From Apostichopus japonicus (lineage: Eukaryota > Echinodermata > Holothuroidea > Aspidochirotida > Stichopodidae), in assembly GCF_037975245.1 (NCBI RefSeq), contig NC_092579.1, forward strand, positions 15,896,178 through 15,960,177: DNA of 64,000 bases, in the 5' to 3' direction. Positions 37,701-50,008 of the stretch are shown here, piece after piece. The notes beneath the pieces are model-generated. The model was not told where the DNA came from. It did no database searches and saw only the letters and a list, made by a program, of their open reading frames with translations. Each line of letters begins with the position of its first letter. Positions within the stretch are counted from its first letter, which is position 1. A program made the translations under genes and the position numbers.

Positions 37701-40700
37701 TGACGACAATCTGCATACGGTAAACAAAGATACCAGGATTGGATTCATGTATATAGCTAATCTAAATGGAAGGACATTTGTATGATCTCCACTTACGCTT
37801 ACGAGCAATGGCGCAAAAGTACAAATTTTGTTACTAATTGGGAGGGGTGTGGTGGGGATTGGGTGGAGTGGGGCTAAAATGTTATGCCCTTGTAAGTGCA
37901 ATGCAGTGTCTTTGAGAAATTGTGGTAAAATGGAGGGTGCTCAGATGAAAAATATCGTGTTGAAGAAGCTTTAACTGTTTAGTTTGTACCGCACATATAT
38001 TTATGTACATTACTGGATGGAGAAGATATACTCCTCTTCTCATTTGAGGAATCGTTATATGATAAAGGTTGCTTAGTAGCAAAAATAGTGTTATATTTTT
38101 TCAACTTTTGAAGTATAATTTATGTATAAAATTGTTTATCTTTCTATTCACGAAAATTGGCAATTTCTCTTTTCTGCCGCTTTGCTCGACCACGTGCAAT
38201 TTGAATAATTCATGTGGGCAAAGCGCAAGTTCTGCACCTAGCTTCAGGGTGAAGTAAATGTAATCTGTTTCCCAGAATAACCCATGCAGTATATGGCATG
38301 CTGATTGTTAGCCCAAGGAGTGTTAGCTCAGTGGTTAACGCCGGTGCCTTTCAATCATAAGGTCCCGAGTTCGAGTCACTCCAAGTTTAATGTAATGTCG
38401 TCCAGTTACAGAGTTGTTGACAATTGACAATTCATAATCATGGACGTTAAATATGAATCTAAGAGACTGAATTCGATCAGCCTGCGACTTTGATAAGCCA
38501 ATGATGGCTTCTTCGCGAGTCCTGCTTGCAGGAGGATCTAAAATACATACATACCTACATTGTCTCGTTCCACAGCGGTAATATTACACGTAAGGAAACA
38601 AATTTGTATGAAAGATATATAGTTAATTAGCGCAACCATGAAGATTAGATTGTGGGCAATATATTTATACCCTAAACAACGGATGGATTCGAGACCCTTG
38701 GTTATTGACACACATATTGACAACAATACTTGCAAACATATTGAAACAACACTATAATATGTGTATCCGCTTTCTATTTGCATTTTATGTATGGAGCACA
38801 TAAAACAAAGAGACGATGTCTCCGAATTAAGTATTTGATGAATAAAGCCTTAAAGCTAGCGTTATATACGGGAACGAATTAACCCAGTCGTCCTCTGCAC
38901 CCCCTCTCCTTCCCCCTCCCCTCCCCCTCGTTAACCACGTGTGGTTATCTGGATAAGTGATGAAGAAACTCACCTCTTGAAACTTTGGTGTGAAACCTTA
39001 GTTTCTCTCTTGGATTGTAAATGGAATCAAGCAGGATATCAAAGGTTGTGTCAAAGAATGGCAACCTACCACACAACATCGCATACAAAACGACGCCTAT
39101 ACACACCATGTAAGAAAGATAAGAACAAAAGAGAATCGTGTCTTCAAGAGATGATGTCACAAATTTCAGCAAGTACGGTACTTTACATGCATGGTGCGCT
39201 CTGCTTTGGTCGTTTAAACACAGTATTTGTTGTTATTATTTTTGTTATTATATAAGTTATAGAACAACAACAAAGTGAGGGTTTTTAAAGCAGAAATGAC
39301 GATACCTTTCACAAAAATACGGAAACCTTCTACCGGATGTCAAGGAGTAAAAAAACATAGATAGAAGTTTCTGGGTGGATTATTTTGCATTGCGTGGAAA
39401 AGGTCACAGTACAGATACACAAAATTTGATGAATATAATCAATAGGATCGCAACGTTTTGTTTACTGCGCGTTGTCACAGTCATTTGGTGTAGATGTTGT
39501 AGATGTTCACTCGTGCGATACGTTCGTCAACGCATCGTCGGAATTCGGATAGCGTGAGATTTGAAGATCATGCACCGACGTGAGACTTAGACATATACAT
39601 AGGCCTCAAACCGTGAGTCTCACTTGTATAGAACATATAGAAGTCTTAAATTTCAACAGAGATTCCAAGACACCGGCAATACATTATAGAACGATACGGT
39701 ATTAAACATTTCTACGAATGTTTCATTGATTTAAGTATCGGTTAACAATATTTTTACCCATGCTCCATAGATCCGATCGTTTCCCCAGATATGGTTCGCC
39801 CTCCATTATTTCAGGTGCTGCGTAACCGTAAGAACCACAGGCTTCAGTCAGTAGCTCGCAATCAGCACCTACACATGCCAAACCAAAATCTGATGGAGAC
39901 AAAAGAACAGTGTTTTTATGTGTTTCGTTATTATTTGAAATTATGCATTTGTAGCGACCAGTATACGTGAACTTGATCAGAGGGCACGGTTGCTGTTGCT
40001 GCCGTCAGTACTGGGTCCTTTTTCAAGGCACTGACGCAAGTTCTAAGGTCACTGGTAGCAAATTGTTGTCCGGTGCCGTCGGGTTCATTTCAGGCTGTTT
40101 ATACGGCATTATATACAATGCAAAATTCAACTTAGCGTATACACAAAAATTCTCCTTATTTCGTTCTTACCTCCTAATTTAATGTTGTAGTCCTCATCGA
40201 AGTAGATATTATCACATTTGATATCTCTGTGAACTATATCGATGGAGTGTATGTAAGTCACCGCGTCAAGTAACTGGTGGAAAATGCGGCGGGATTCCTC
40301 TTCCGATAGGTGGCCTGGAAAAAAAAGAAAGAAAGAAAAAAGAGATTAAAAAGTTACCCATAGGTAGAATAATAACTTGATCTCTTGACATGTTGTACTA
40401 TCAAAGTAATGTTACGTCATCAATATGATGGAAACTACTTTGCAAATTTGCAAAATGGTATTTTCCTCTAAGATAGGACATGTCACTTCAAGCTGTTATA
40501 CCCTTTATGTTACTTTCTTCAGAGAAAACGCAATCCATCCACCTGTTAAAATGGAAGGCTGCGTATAGTGGTTAACACTTGTGATAATTGAATGTTCATT
40601 TCCCCCACCGCCCCCCCCCCCAGTTCATTTGGTTATGTACGGTACCCTAGCGTGTTCCCTAAGTTCGCGCATTGTGTTAAACATATGTAGTTGCACTGGT

Positions 40701-43700
40701 AGTCAAATTAGTACCAATTTCATCAATCGCAATTTTAATCTACAAAGCCTAAACCGAAACGGCTAGAATTACCACGGTGAAACAAGAAAACACCATGTTG
40801 TATATTGAGACACTTTCGTGGATTATGTCACCGATTTAGAGGAATTATACGGTAGACTTCAACACATGCGCGAAGAGAAGGAAGTTTCCATACTTCGAAC
40901 ATTTGGCTCCCGGCGTTTATAAGTATAATTCTTTCCATTTCTGGTGGAATCTGATCAGCCCATCGATGAAATCACATGGCTGAATTGATAGAATTGATAA
41001 AATAACATTAATGCCCTTACTATCGCGAATTAACCATATACATATATGTGCATTTGACTTGAGTACCTTGAGTGCTAATGAACTGTTGCAAGTCGCCGTT
41101 AGGAAGGTATTCCGTAAGAAGAAATACGTGCTTGTTAGTGATGAGAGCGCCCTCCATGCTAACCTGCAAGAAAGTAAGCAATAACATCTTTATACTTGTT
41201 ATATACAACCAGGGGCGTAGCGAGCGGGGGGGGGGGGGGGTGTGGGGGGTGTCACACCCCCCGAATAATTTGGTCGCTGTCGGCAAATTTTGGGTCTGTC
41301 GGCAAAAGGAGAAAAGGTGAAGAGAGCGGAAGGGGAAGAAAGAAGGAAAGCTGAATAGAGAAAAGGAGAACGGGAGCTTCTTCCGTGCCAAATTTGACTT
41401 AAAATATGCACCAGATTGCATCTAAGGACGTTTCAAAACTAAAAATTTTCCAAAGGGGAGGGGTAGACCCCCTACCCTTAGACCCCTCCCCCATTTCAGT
41501 CACCACTTCCAGATCCGTCGGCAAATCAAATTTGACTTAAAATATGCACCAGATTGCATCTCAGGACGTTTCAAAACTAAAGAATTTCCAAAGGGGAGGG
41601 GGACACCCCCTCCCCTTAGACCCCTCCCCCATTTCAGTCACCACTTCCAGATCCGTCGGCAAATCAAATTTGACTTAAAATATGCACCAGATTGCATCTT
41701 AGGACGTTTCAAAACTAAAAATGTCCCAAAATGTCCCAAAAGGGACAGATCCGTCGGCAAATTAAATTCTCCACACCCCCCTAACAAAAACCCCTTCGCT
41801 ACGCCCCTGTATACAAACCATTATCTATCCGTTAAATATTACAAATTATACTAGAGCGTTAATGCAAATGTCATGTAAGTTAAAATTTAGATGTTAATTC
41901 TAAGATATTGGAATAATAATAATAATAATAATAATATCCTTGTTTGCAGAGTAGTTAGGTTTTTAAACTTACCAATCTCTCGTGGCCAATCTTCTGTAGA
42001 ATCGTTATCTCTCTCGGAAGAAATACTTCAAGATAATCCTTAGGCACATTTTGTTTAGAAATGATCTTTACTGCGAAATCTTTGTTTAATTTCTTACAGT
42101 GGACTCGTTTAACCTGGATCAGGAAAAAAAAACTCACTTTAGTAAGAGAATGGTTCCAAAGAAGATAGCTATATTATTGTACAAAAAACTGCAGAGACGT
42201 TAGCATAGCACGATTGGGGTGGGATGACCCCCTCCCCCCCCCCCTTTCTCTCTCTCCGTCACTCTCTGTCCATCATCCCTCCCGTGGATGGTTCTTAAAG
42301 AGTTCAAAGCGATATACCTGTATCCGGTACTAAAATACATTGTGGTATTTGTATACCAAGGCTGGCAACGCAAAACACGTTAAAATATATTAAAGACGTG
42401 CACTTTGTGGGACTGTGGTGATAATGTGTTATGCGTTATATGTGTTAGTGTTATTTTTGTTAAGTATGTGAACCCTCAAGAAATTTCGTTACACTGTTAC
42501 TCTTAATTCATATCTACTCTTGATGTCTAAGCGATGTGCGTTATACGTACTATAGCCTGCTGAGAAAGTTTCATGCCTGTAATTTCATGAGAATAAAGTT
42601 CTGTACAAAGTAGAGAGAAACTCAGTTGACAAAGTCGTTGCTAGCCAGTTAACCGCTACGACTCCAATGTCTCGCCAACAAAACTCACGACTTCTCATCT
42701 CTAAGCACGTATCAATATTTTATGGTTTACATATTATGTAGGCATAGCCTATACATGCCAGCAGAAGATGACAACACCTTGCCATACATACAACTTTTCG
42801 GTCTGTGTGTGTAACAAAAGTTATTGAAATGATTCTGATCGGCACGAATCAGGGGGTTTCCGACACTGTATGATCGGGAATTCGTCACTTACTCCCAGTC
42901 TGCGGCGTTAGATGTTTATCATTTTTTAATTGTTATCAACTTTTAGAAGGAAATGTCATTTTTAGCAGTGGCGTAGGAAGGTACTTTTGAGCGGGGGGGG
43001 GGGGGGCTGAAAACTGATGGCCGGCCTGGGGGAGGGGTTTAAGGGGAGGGGGTGTCCCCCTCCCCTTTGGAGTTTTTTGCATTTCCAGGTGGACTCAGAT
43101 GCAATTTGGTGCAATATAGCACACTTCCACACCCACTCCATTCTGTAAACTTAATTTTGTATTTTCACCTGGCCTTAGATGCAATTTGGTGCTTCAAATG
43201 AGATTTTTTTCTCATTTGGAAATGAAAAAGGGGTTTTCTGACTTGCGAAGCGGGGGGGGGGGGCGGAATGATACTTCCGCCCCTCCACATTTTCACTGGG
43301 GGGGGCTGGCGCCCCCAGCCCCCCAGTTCCTACGCCCTTGATTATTAGTCACAAACATTTGTACAAAATACACACCCTTAATGGTACATCGATATGTTGT
43401 CTGAAGGTCGCCGGAAACCTCTGCAGAAGCTTTCTCAGAATGTACAGGATTATTTTTTATGTATAATTTGTCAACATTTGTCTTTGTCTGCGTTACTTCT
43501 CAGTAACTGTAATATGATAATTATGTTATTGCAATAAATGGAGGGGAAAAACATCTTCCTATGTTTTGTTAAGGCACTACTACACAGTGACCATACATAT
43601 ATCCATGTATGATGTAGGCTAGCTTACTATGATTAGCGTTTAACGTTTACCTTTGAAAAGTGTCCTTTACCGAGATCTTCCACAACTTCAATTCCGATGC

Positions 43701-43806
43701 CTAAACAATCGAGAGGGTTCTGTTTCTTCCTCGGAATCCAACAACCATTTTCTTTTCTCTCTAAATCGACCGTTTCCTCTGTATAATGTACCCTTCCTAC
43801 GTCCAT
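34749..43806 (-). CDS. TSSK-like serine/threonine protein kinase with long basic tail, 10 exons
   Basis: Protein kinase resembling testis-specific Ser/Thr kinases. Exons in transcript order: 43806-43651, 42113-41973, 41163-41067, 40314-40171, 39889-39758, 39096-38974, 37710-37561, 36693-36543, 35948-35812, 35221-34749; all introns are GT-AG and phases agree, giving 567 aa. The kinase domain (about 38-290) shows the glycine loop G46-K-G48, Lys68 in FAVKII, Glu87 in FLPREI (typical of TSSKs), HRDIKCDN (160-167), DFG (180-182) and AAPE (203-206), so it looks catalytically competent. TSSKs are usually about 270-370 aa; this one adds a tail of some 270 residues with five R-R/K-x-S sites (Ser326, 403, 444, 461, 529). 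The final acceptor was chosen at 35222 rather than 35211 because only the former keeps frame with exon 9. Tail exons are less certain than the catalytic ones. The TSS and expression are unknown. Confidence 0.88.
36230..36313 (-). mobile_element. Single end of a hAT-like MITE
   Basis: The minus strand from 36313 reads CAGGGGTGGCGAAGTG, which has the CAGGGGYGGCG form of the hAT ends seen elsewhere in this window. I found no partner end or matching octamer, so it is probably a truncated copy in the intron between kinase exons 8 and 9. Confidence 0.4.
37285..37502 (+). mobile_element. tRNA-derived SINE (family A), 5'-truncated copy
   Basis: It matches the full copy at 38317 from the TTTCAATCATAAGGTCCC segment, through the B-box-like GTTCGAGTCACTCC, to the ATACATACATACC tail. 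The head is missing and is replaced by a triplicated CCTTTCAATCATA word, suggesting slippage or truncation at insertion. It lies in a kinase intron, about 60 bp from exon 7. Confidence 0.8.
38317..38553 (+). mobile_element. tRNA-derived SINE (family A), full-length copy
   Basis: A tRNA-like head starts GGAGTGTTAGCTCAGTGGTT (A box), followed by GAGTTCGAGTCACTCC (B box), a unique body with GTCGTCCAGTTACAGAG and CTTGCAGGAGGATCT, and an (ATAC)n tail. About 237 bp. It is the best reference copy in the window and lies in the intron between kinase exons 6 and 7. Confidence 0.85.
41210..41809. mobile_element. hAT-type MITE, 600 bp, with internal tandem repeat
   Basis: Terminal inverted repeats CAGGGGCGTAGCGA are identical over 14 bp. 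Flanking octamers TATACAAC (41202-41209) and TATACAAA (41810-41817) differ at one base. From about 41391 the interior holds roughly 2.5 copies of a 135-140-bp unit (AAATTTGACTTAAAATATGC at 41391, about 41529 and about 41668). It sits in the kinase intron between exons 2 and 3. Confidence 0.85.
42966..43340. mobile_element. hAT-type MITE, 375 bp
   Basis: Ends read CAGTGGCGTAGGAA and, in reverse complement on the right, CAAGGGCGTAGGAA (12 of 14 identical). Flanking octamers ATTTTTAG (42958-42965) and ATTATTAG (43341-43348) differ at one base. The interior is dominated by G- and C-runs. It lies in the first kinase intron. Confidence 0.8.
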
Positions 43807-46539
43807 TTTGATTGTAACACCACGTAAAACTCGACTAGTGTATTGTTTGAAAAAATATGTAAACTGTCCATGTACGCATTAATAGTGACGTCACAGCGAC
43901 ACCGTTTGGTATATTAACAGATCATGACGTATACAGCGCCCAAAGGCGTACAGACACGATGCATGAATCCTAAACCTATATAACACGCGTCATGAAGATC
44001 GGAGAAAACCAGTACACGCGCGCATGTTCATAGTTTCACTACGCACCTGCCGCATCATTTTTTGTTACACGGTTAATTGCGCGCGTTGACATGACGCAAC
44101 ATACAAAACATTTGAGCCCATCTGTGAAACCAATATACATGCGGCGCTGACAATTGCGCGTCGTACAGGCGCAAGCGTACTTACGGCGGGGTCAACCCCC
44201 ATCACTGTGACAGAGTCGTACACGGTTCTCTTTTCACAGCGATGTGTTATTGCGAAACAGTACAAGCATTGTCGAATATATAGTGCCTTGAGCATAATGC
44301 TATCACTATTCTTGTACGGTCGAAAGCCGTAATATTTGACCCAGGAAAAGAGAGGGTTGCTTGATTGTTCATTTTCGTGTAAACGAAATAACAAAATTAA
44401 GGGGAAATATGGAGTGGAGTGGTATTTATGGTGGCCAAGAACTTTAAAGCACATACGAACCAATCATAGAGCGCATACCTAGTAACGGTTCATATGGTAC
44501 CTTTGTAACATGATACAACCAATTCCAACACACAGGCGGGCTACAATGAAGGCAAAGAGTGAGGGGGTGTGCGGGGGGGGGGTGGGCGAGGGTGACGAAA
44601 TTGTATTGCTCCCCTCAGTTACTAATTTATGATGCACTCAATCGACTTCAGTTTACATGTTTTAAATGTTAAACGCAAAACATTACAACACAAATAGAGT
44701 TATATGTATCATAATGAATATAATTTATTAATCATATTGCTTACATAGTAGTTATTAGATATTAATACATCGTGTGATGAAAGCATGTTGGGACGGAGTT
44801 AAGTCTTTAAATTTGGTCCGTCAGTGGGAGAGGCAGAGTCTGTATGCTGACTGTATTTCGAAAATATCGATTCTAATATCTACCAAGTAAGCAGTTAAAT
44901 CTTACATTGTGTAATTAAGTGGTATGATGTGTTAAAGGAACCCCTTCCCCCCCCCCCCCCAACGCACACCCTCGGCTCCTTAAATATTCTACAAACTCAC
45001 TTAATGGTCCACTCGCACACTTTTTAAGTTTACAGATGCATTTGACTTCTACCGTCTAAGCATTTGATCACATTTCGTTATTTCATTGCCTTATTAAAGC
45101 ACTCCTTATAACCTGGTAACAATGAAGAGGATCATAACCTCCAATCCAATGCTGTTAAAGACATTTGGAAGTAATACTGATAGCATATAGCAATTAAAAG
45201 GTCAAATAATACCTTGATGCATACGGAATGAAAACTGATATTGAATTGTTGCATTATATTCATCACAATAATCAAATGATACCAGACAAATACCCTTTTC
45301 AGAAGAACCATTGATCATCCCTTAGAGTGTGGGCCCATAAGACATCTTTCACCTTGACAGGTATTACTGAATTGTAACTGCCACTAACTGGTTACGCTAA
45401 TTACAAGTCATCGGCTGTTATTGAAATTAACATATAGACAGGCATGACAAGAGAGAGGGGTGTTGGAGCTCCACGGTATGGTCAATATGGTGTAAACTAG
45501 GGTACCCTGGGGAAGTAAATATGCCCATGAATGTACTATGAATATATGAAGACTTCAAAGAAGGCAGCTGGTGACATAATTCTCCCCATGGCCAGATATG
45601 GCTCTCGAAACCCTTGTATATGGATCAGAACAACTTGAGAGTGTTCGTGTTGTGCAAATCAAGAAATCGATTGTAGTTTTGTAATGATGCAGTAGGAAAC
45701 ACACACATGCTATTACAATACCATCGTATATACTACTTCAGTACCTTACAGCTGCGATAGCAACAAATAGCGTTATTGTCTCATTTTGGTAAACAAATCG
45801 ATATGCTAAATAATCAACAAGGGCAAAGTGCACCAAACTAAGATAAGATCACTCTATAATGACAGTGTATTATCCTTCCCTTTACTGTTGTATAACAATG
45901 GGTATAGGGCAGTGTTTTATGGCATCAGTGCAAATATGAAGTGTTATTACCTGTATTTTTAAACAGCTTGTTCACAGTTACCTCTAACTGGTTGGAACTA
46001 GCAAATCTGTCTAGCAATGTTTCTTTTAAATGTCTGACACTGCACCTTTAACACAAGTTCTCAATTAATTTTCTTTAAGGGCCTGGGAGAAACATTGGTT
46101 GAGGCAAATGGCTAAACAGAATAAAAATATCACTATATCTACAGTACATTGAGAAATGTGTAACATATAGAATAGTACATATATCTGACAATGTGGTCAT
46201 AAATTTCACCATGGCCAGCTTGGAATGAGAGCTGAGAAATATTGATCTATCCATCTTTGATCCTTAAAACCTGCCATGTTTATGGACCTAAGGCATAAAT
46301 ATGAAGGAGAGAATATGATAGTAAATAGAAAAATAAAACAATTTCATGTGATGAAATTAATTAGTGTTGATTATGATGAAAGCTCAGTATGCCTAGATAG
46401 TTTTCTTTATAGCCATAACTCTTCATATACCTGTATATATAATTTACACCTTTACTGTTTAATATATTTATGCAAATATTGTTTTAAAAAACAAAATCAT
46501 TTTACTGCTCATTTAAGCAAACCCTTCACAAGGACAAGG

Positions 46540-46598
<59 letters not shown>
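43807..46598. other. Kinase 5' flank, CpG-richer, then non-coding DNA
   Basis: Immediately upstream of the kinase ATG (43807-44230) CpG dinucleotides are frequent (ACGCGCGC, GCGCGTTGACATGACGC), fitting a promoter, though no TATA or initiator could be fixed. A 132-codon minus-strand ORF at 44065-44463 shows no recognisable domain and I do not call it a gene. The remainder to 46.5 kb is AT-rich, with G-runs near 44575 and C-runs near 44950, ending in a (TA)n tract at about 46543-46598. Confidence 0.5.
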
Positions 46599-46601
<3 letters not shown>

Positions 46602-47641
46602 TGTTTACACGGGTCCAAAAAACGGGAACCGGGTACCCGAGGGCCGTTACCCGTCGGGTATCCGGGTACCCGGAAAAAAAATTGTTTACCCTCGTGTATC
46701 ACGATTTTCAAGAAATTACATATTAGATGCTGTCATAAATGCATTATATTCTCTACTGACAATGTTTTCATGTTCAAATACGTAGGTGTAAGATAAGGTG
46801 TAAAACCTCCCTCAATAATTTTTATTTGCTTCTGTTTCTTTCATTAACTTGTTAATAAATAAATAATTTAATTATAATTAGCATTACTACTAACATCGCA
46901 CTGCCGCCGCTGCTTATGCCAGCTCGTGCACGTCTATTGGATCAAACCATATAGATATCCAAGTCAGCTCTTAAACAGTTTTTAATACTACTACTATCTA
47001 TTATGCAGGCCCAGGGTTCTCATTAGCCGCGAGATTGCGCGATTCGCGCAATTTGATCGCATTTGGAATAATCGATTAGTAAAAAGCCACTTGCGATTAC
47101 TATTTTGTAGTTATCCCGTCTATAATCCATAAACATCGCGTAAAATTCCTTGTCAGCCTTTCCTTCTTTGAAATAAACGAATGAATAAATAATAATTTCT
47201 TCCACATGGTAGCCTAACACCACACTAAGTCAATGAGAAATCTAGCTAAGCCTAACCATCTGTTTATTTGCTGGAGATGTGACGCAGTTATAAGACATCC
47301 ATGGAATACTTTCGTAATTGCTGTTACGTTCGACCACATGGTTGCTTAACACCACACTAAGTCAACGGGGGCAGTCTAGCCTAGCCATCTGTTTATTAGC
47401 TGAAATTGTGACGCAGTTATAAGATATCTATGGAAAGCTTTCGTAATTGCTGTTATCTTCTACCACATTGTAGCCTAACACCACACTAAGTCAATAGGAA
47501 ATCTGCCTAACCGTCGGTTTGCCAATTTTTAATTTTTTTTTTTAAATCACACTTTGCTTAGGATTCGGGTAATAAATTAGGAACCGGGTAGTATCACGTC
47601 GGGCGGGTACCCGGGTACCCGGATAACCCGTGCAAACACTA
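46599..47641. mobile_element. hAT-like element, 1043 bp, TAGTGTTTRCACGGGT ends
   Basis: The left end TAGTGTTTACACGGGT and the right end in reverse complement TAGTGTTTGCACGGGT form the inverted repeats. Both sub-termini are packed with CGGGTACCCG-type words. The flanking octamer is ATATATAT on both sides, though on the left it is the end of a long TA tract, so the duplication is weak evidence. The interior holds 2.6 copies of a roughly 130-bp tandem unit (CCACAT.GTAGCCTAACACC near 47202, 47334 and 47463). No intact ORF was seen. Confidence 0.75.
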
Positions 47642-47740
47642 ATATATATCCATAGATAGATAAGCAGCAGTCAAATTTAACAAATTTTAAATATTGGATA
47701 TCGGATCCTGAATAGCTATGAATATTCATGTCAATAAAAG

Positions 47741-49057
47741 TTAAACAACATCATGTTCTGCTACCAGCGAGCTGTAAGAGGGAGGTGGTTCTTCAGTCCC
47801 TACCAAGTCCGATACTGTATTTACTACCGCCACAGAATCGTAAGATGGTGGCAGATCCCGACTCTCCTCATCCGTCTGGTATATCTCGTTCCTCACCAGA
47901 GGTGACCTCGGCGATGACGTTGGCGCTCTGCTGCTTCTCGTTCTGGTCTGGGAGCTTCCCCTCGGATCCCGGTTGGTCGCGGAGCGCTGTCTATCACCTT
48001 CCTCTGCCAAACGATTAACCTGCATCTGAAGGCCACAAAGTACTACCCCTATCAATGTGACAGAGAGAGTCACTCCCAACGGGATGATGGCAAAATATAA
48101 GCAATACTTCCAAAGGGATGCAACACAAGTACCTTGAAGTTTTGCATATGTGTCTGTATCTTCAGACAACTCAACCATTACAGATTCTGCTTCTTCCAAA
48201 TTCAAGGAACATTTGCCTGTGGCATTACAAGAATCAGTCGGTTGCTCTTCGTTCCAATGGTAATCATAGCGGTTTAGTACAGAGGTCACATTGAGATTTT
48301 CCAGACTGTCAGGGAGTTCTCGATATGGGTCGTTCATTAACACGAAAAACAAATCTCCATAGTAGCCACTGTCCGAAGAATACCTGCGAGAGTCTGGGGA
48401 ACTTCCGTCTTGGTTACACTTACGGAAGACAAAACTGTCCGAATAACGTCCGCAACATTTATGGGACTCCCAGTAACCAATTGATGAGGTGCTTCTGACT
48501 GTGTACAAATATATGGCTCTTTCCGGTGCGCAGGCCCACAACGTCACCGAGGCAGAGTCGCCTAGATAATGATACATGATGAACACGTCATCCGCAGGCA
48601 GTGACAAGCTTGGATTCGTCTGGTGGTATTCGCTGGGGTTTCTGTTCTCGTGAGGGGTTTCGGGGAATACATATGCCTTGAATAAAGCGGCGCCACCCAC
48701 TACCTGCAACTGGTAAGCTGAGCAGAGACCTGGCGACAGGTTGAAACTGTCATCACCCCGGTTTATCAATCTCTGGTCTTTATCTCCCAGGTAAAACTCT
48801 GTTTCAGAGTAAATGGAAAAACGGAACAGCAGAGCCAATGCTATATCAAACAATGCTAAGTAAAAGAAGACTAGCATTCCCTTCTGCCATTTTGGTCTTC
48901 TTTTGCCAGATGAATAGCAGCGCTGGCAACATGTTGGACATTTAGTGCAGTCGACAATCTCATCCAGTGGTACATTCCATTCATACCCACTCCAATTTGA
49001 CCTTTCGCCAGAGTTAGATCTGCTGAGGTTGCTGGTGGAGTTTCCAAAAGTGGACAT
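47741..49057 (-). CDS. Two-pass membrane protein with extracellular loop and two PPxY motifs, intronless
   Basis: An uninterrupted 438-codon ORF. The N-terminus (1-58) has a Cys cluster CTKCPTCCQRC at 37-47; a first membrane segment spans about 59-80. A roughly 235-residue loop follows, with N-glycosylation sequons at Asn256 and Asn278 and many cysteines. The second membrane segment is about 317-343. The C-terminal tail is Ser/Arg-rich and carries PPSY at 403-406 and 425-428, the usual docking motif for WW domains of NEDD4-family ubiquitin ligases. The loop segment with LQVVGGAALFKAYVFPE, YHYLGDSASVTLWAC recalls the APD1-4-type domains found between two helices in plant and animal membrane E3 ligases, but no RING finger is present here. 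Such a protein could be an adaptor; this is inference. Whether it arose by retroposition is not determinable here. Confidence 0.85.
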   Translation of the reverse strand: MSTFGNSTSNLSRSNSGERSNWSGYEWNVPLDEIVDCTKCPTCCQRCYSSGKRRPKWQKGMLVFFYLALFDIALALLFRFSIYSETEFYLGDKDQRLINRGDDSFNLSPGLCSAYQLQVVGGAALFKAYVFPETPHENRNPSEYHQTNPSLSLPADDVFIMYHYLGDSASVTLWACAPERAIYLYTVRSTSSIGYWESHKCCGRYSDSFVFRKCNQDGSSPDSRRYSSDSGYYGDLFFVLMNDPYRELPDSLENLNVTSVLNRYDYHWNEEQPTDSCNATGKCSLNLEEAESVMVELSEDTDTYAKLQGTCVASLWKYCLYFAIIPLGVTLSVTLIGVVLCGLQMQVNRLAEEGDRQRSATNRDPRGSSQTRTRSSRAPTSSPRSPLVRNEIYQTDEESRDLPPSYDSVAVVNTVSDLVGTEEPPPSYSSLVAEHDVV

Positions 49058-49844
49058 TTTAGGAGTGTTGTCGTATGCAAATTATTCAGACAAATTTCCC
49101 ATATATATCTGGTCACATGGCACTACTGGAAGACATCTTTATATAGGTTACCTGAAACAAATTGAAAATAGGGCGATTCTTTACAAAAAAAAAAAATAAC
49201 TTTAATATTAAATATCATACAACCATATGGCAGATTTGTCCTGGGGTAGAGCCCATTGTTGTATCACTAGACACTGCTGATGGTGGTGACAGCCAAGAGG
49301 ATGCATGGTTATTGTACTTTTGGTGTTTCCATCTCATGCCCCCAAAATCCTATCAACTTCTCTTGAAGGGAAGTGTCAGTGTTTTCTTTCACTAAATTGG
49401 TGTTTTCTTTCACTTTCAAACTGTAAGACCAGGGGACCATGGTCACAAAATTGTAGCCTAATATACACAAATATTGTATGATAATATCTATAATCTAGAT
49501 ATTAACAAACTCAGATTTGCTCCCAATCCTATACCAAACTTATTTGAAGGTTAAATGTCTGGTTGGTACAATACCTACAAAAATTCACACTATTCCGATC
49601 TACAGACCCATACATACAATAACAATTATTATACAACACCTAATTGTATTCTGGTCATTTGATTGGTCAATTGCTCGTTGATTGCATGCAAAATCCGCTC
49701 TATTCCACTCTATGAAATAGAACCATGGGTTATACTTTTTTGGTAGCACTTTTTTCAATGGTAAGAGAGCAGAGAAACCTGTCTGTTCAAAACAATTTGT
49801 TGCATGAGTGCATTTTACCCATCTAATATAATATGTTGTATAAA

Positions 49845-50008
49845 ACAAATAATGAATGGTTTCCATTCGTGCAATAGTGCAAATATTTCATTCGTTGAAA
49901 GATGTAATTTGTTCCATTCAACTCGGCTGCGCCTCGTTGAATGGAACATTCCATCTTTCAGCTCATGATATATTTCCACTATTGCACTCATAACCATTCA
50001 TTATTTGT
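49845..50008. mobile_element. Foldback element, arms about 80 bp
   Basis: The left arm from 49845 (ACAAATAATGAATGGT) and the right arm ending at 50008 are inverted copies, sharing in order GTGCAATAGTG, GAAAGATG and, at the centre, a TTCCATTCAAC / GTTGAATGGAA stem around CTCGGCTGCGCCTC. Arms differ by several substitutions. The whole could fold into one long imperfect hairpin. I saw no certain target duplication. Confidence 0.75.

Noticed and set aside
44065-44463. 132-codon minus-strand ORF upstream of the kinase
   Set aside because: No domain, signal or family likeness; it lies in the CpG-rich flank where stops are rarer.
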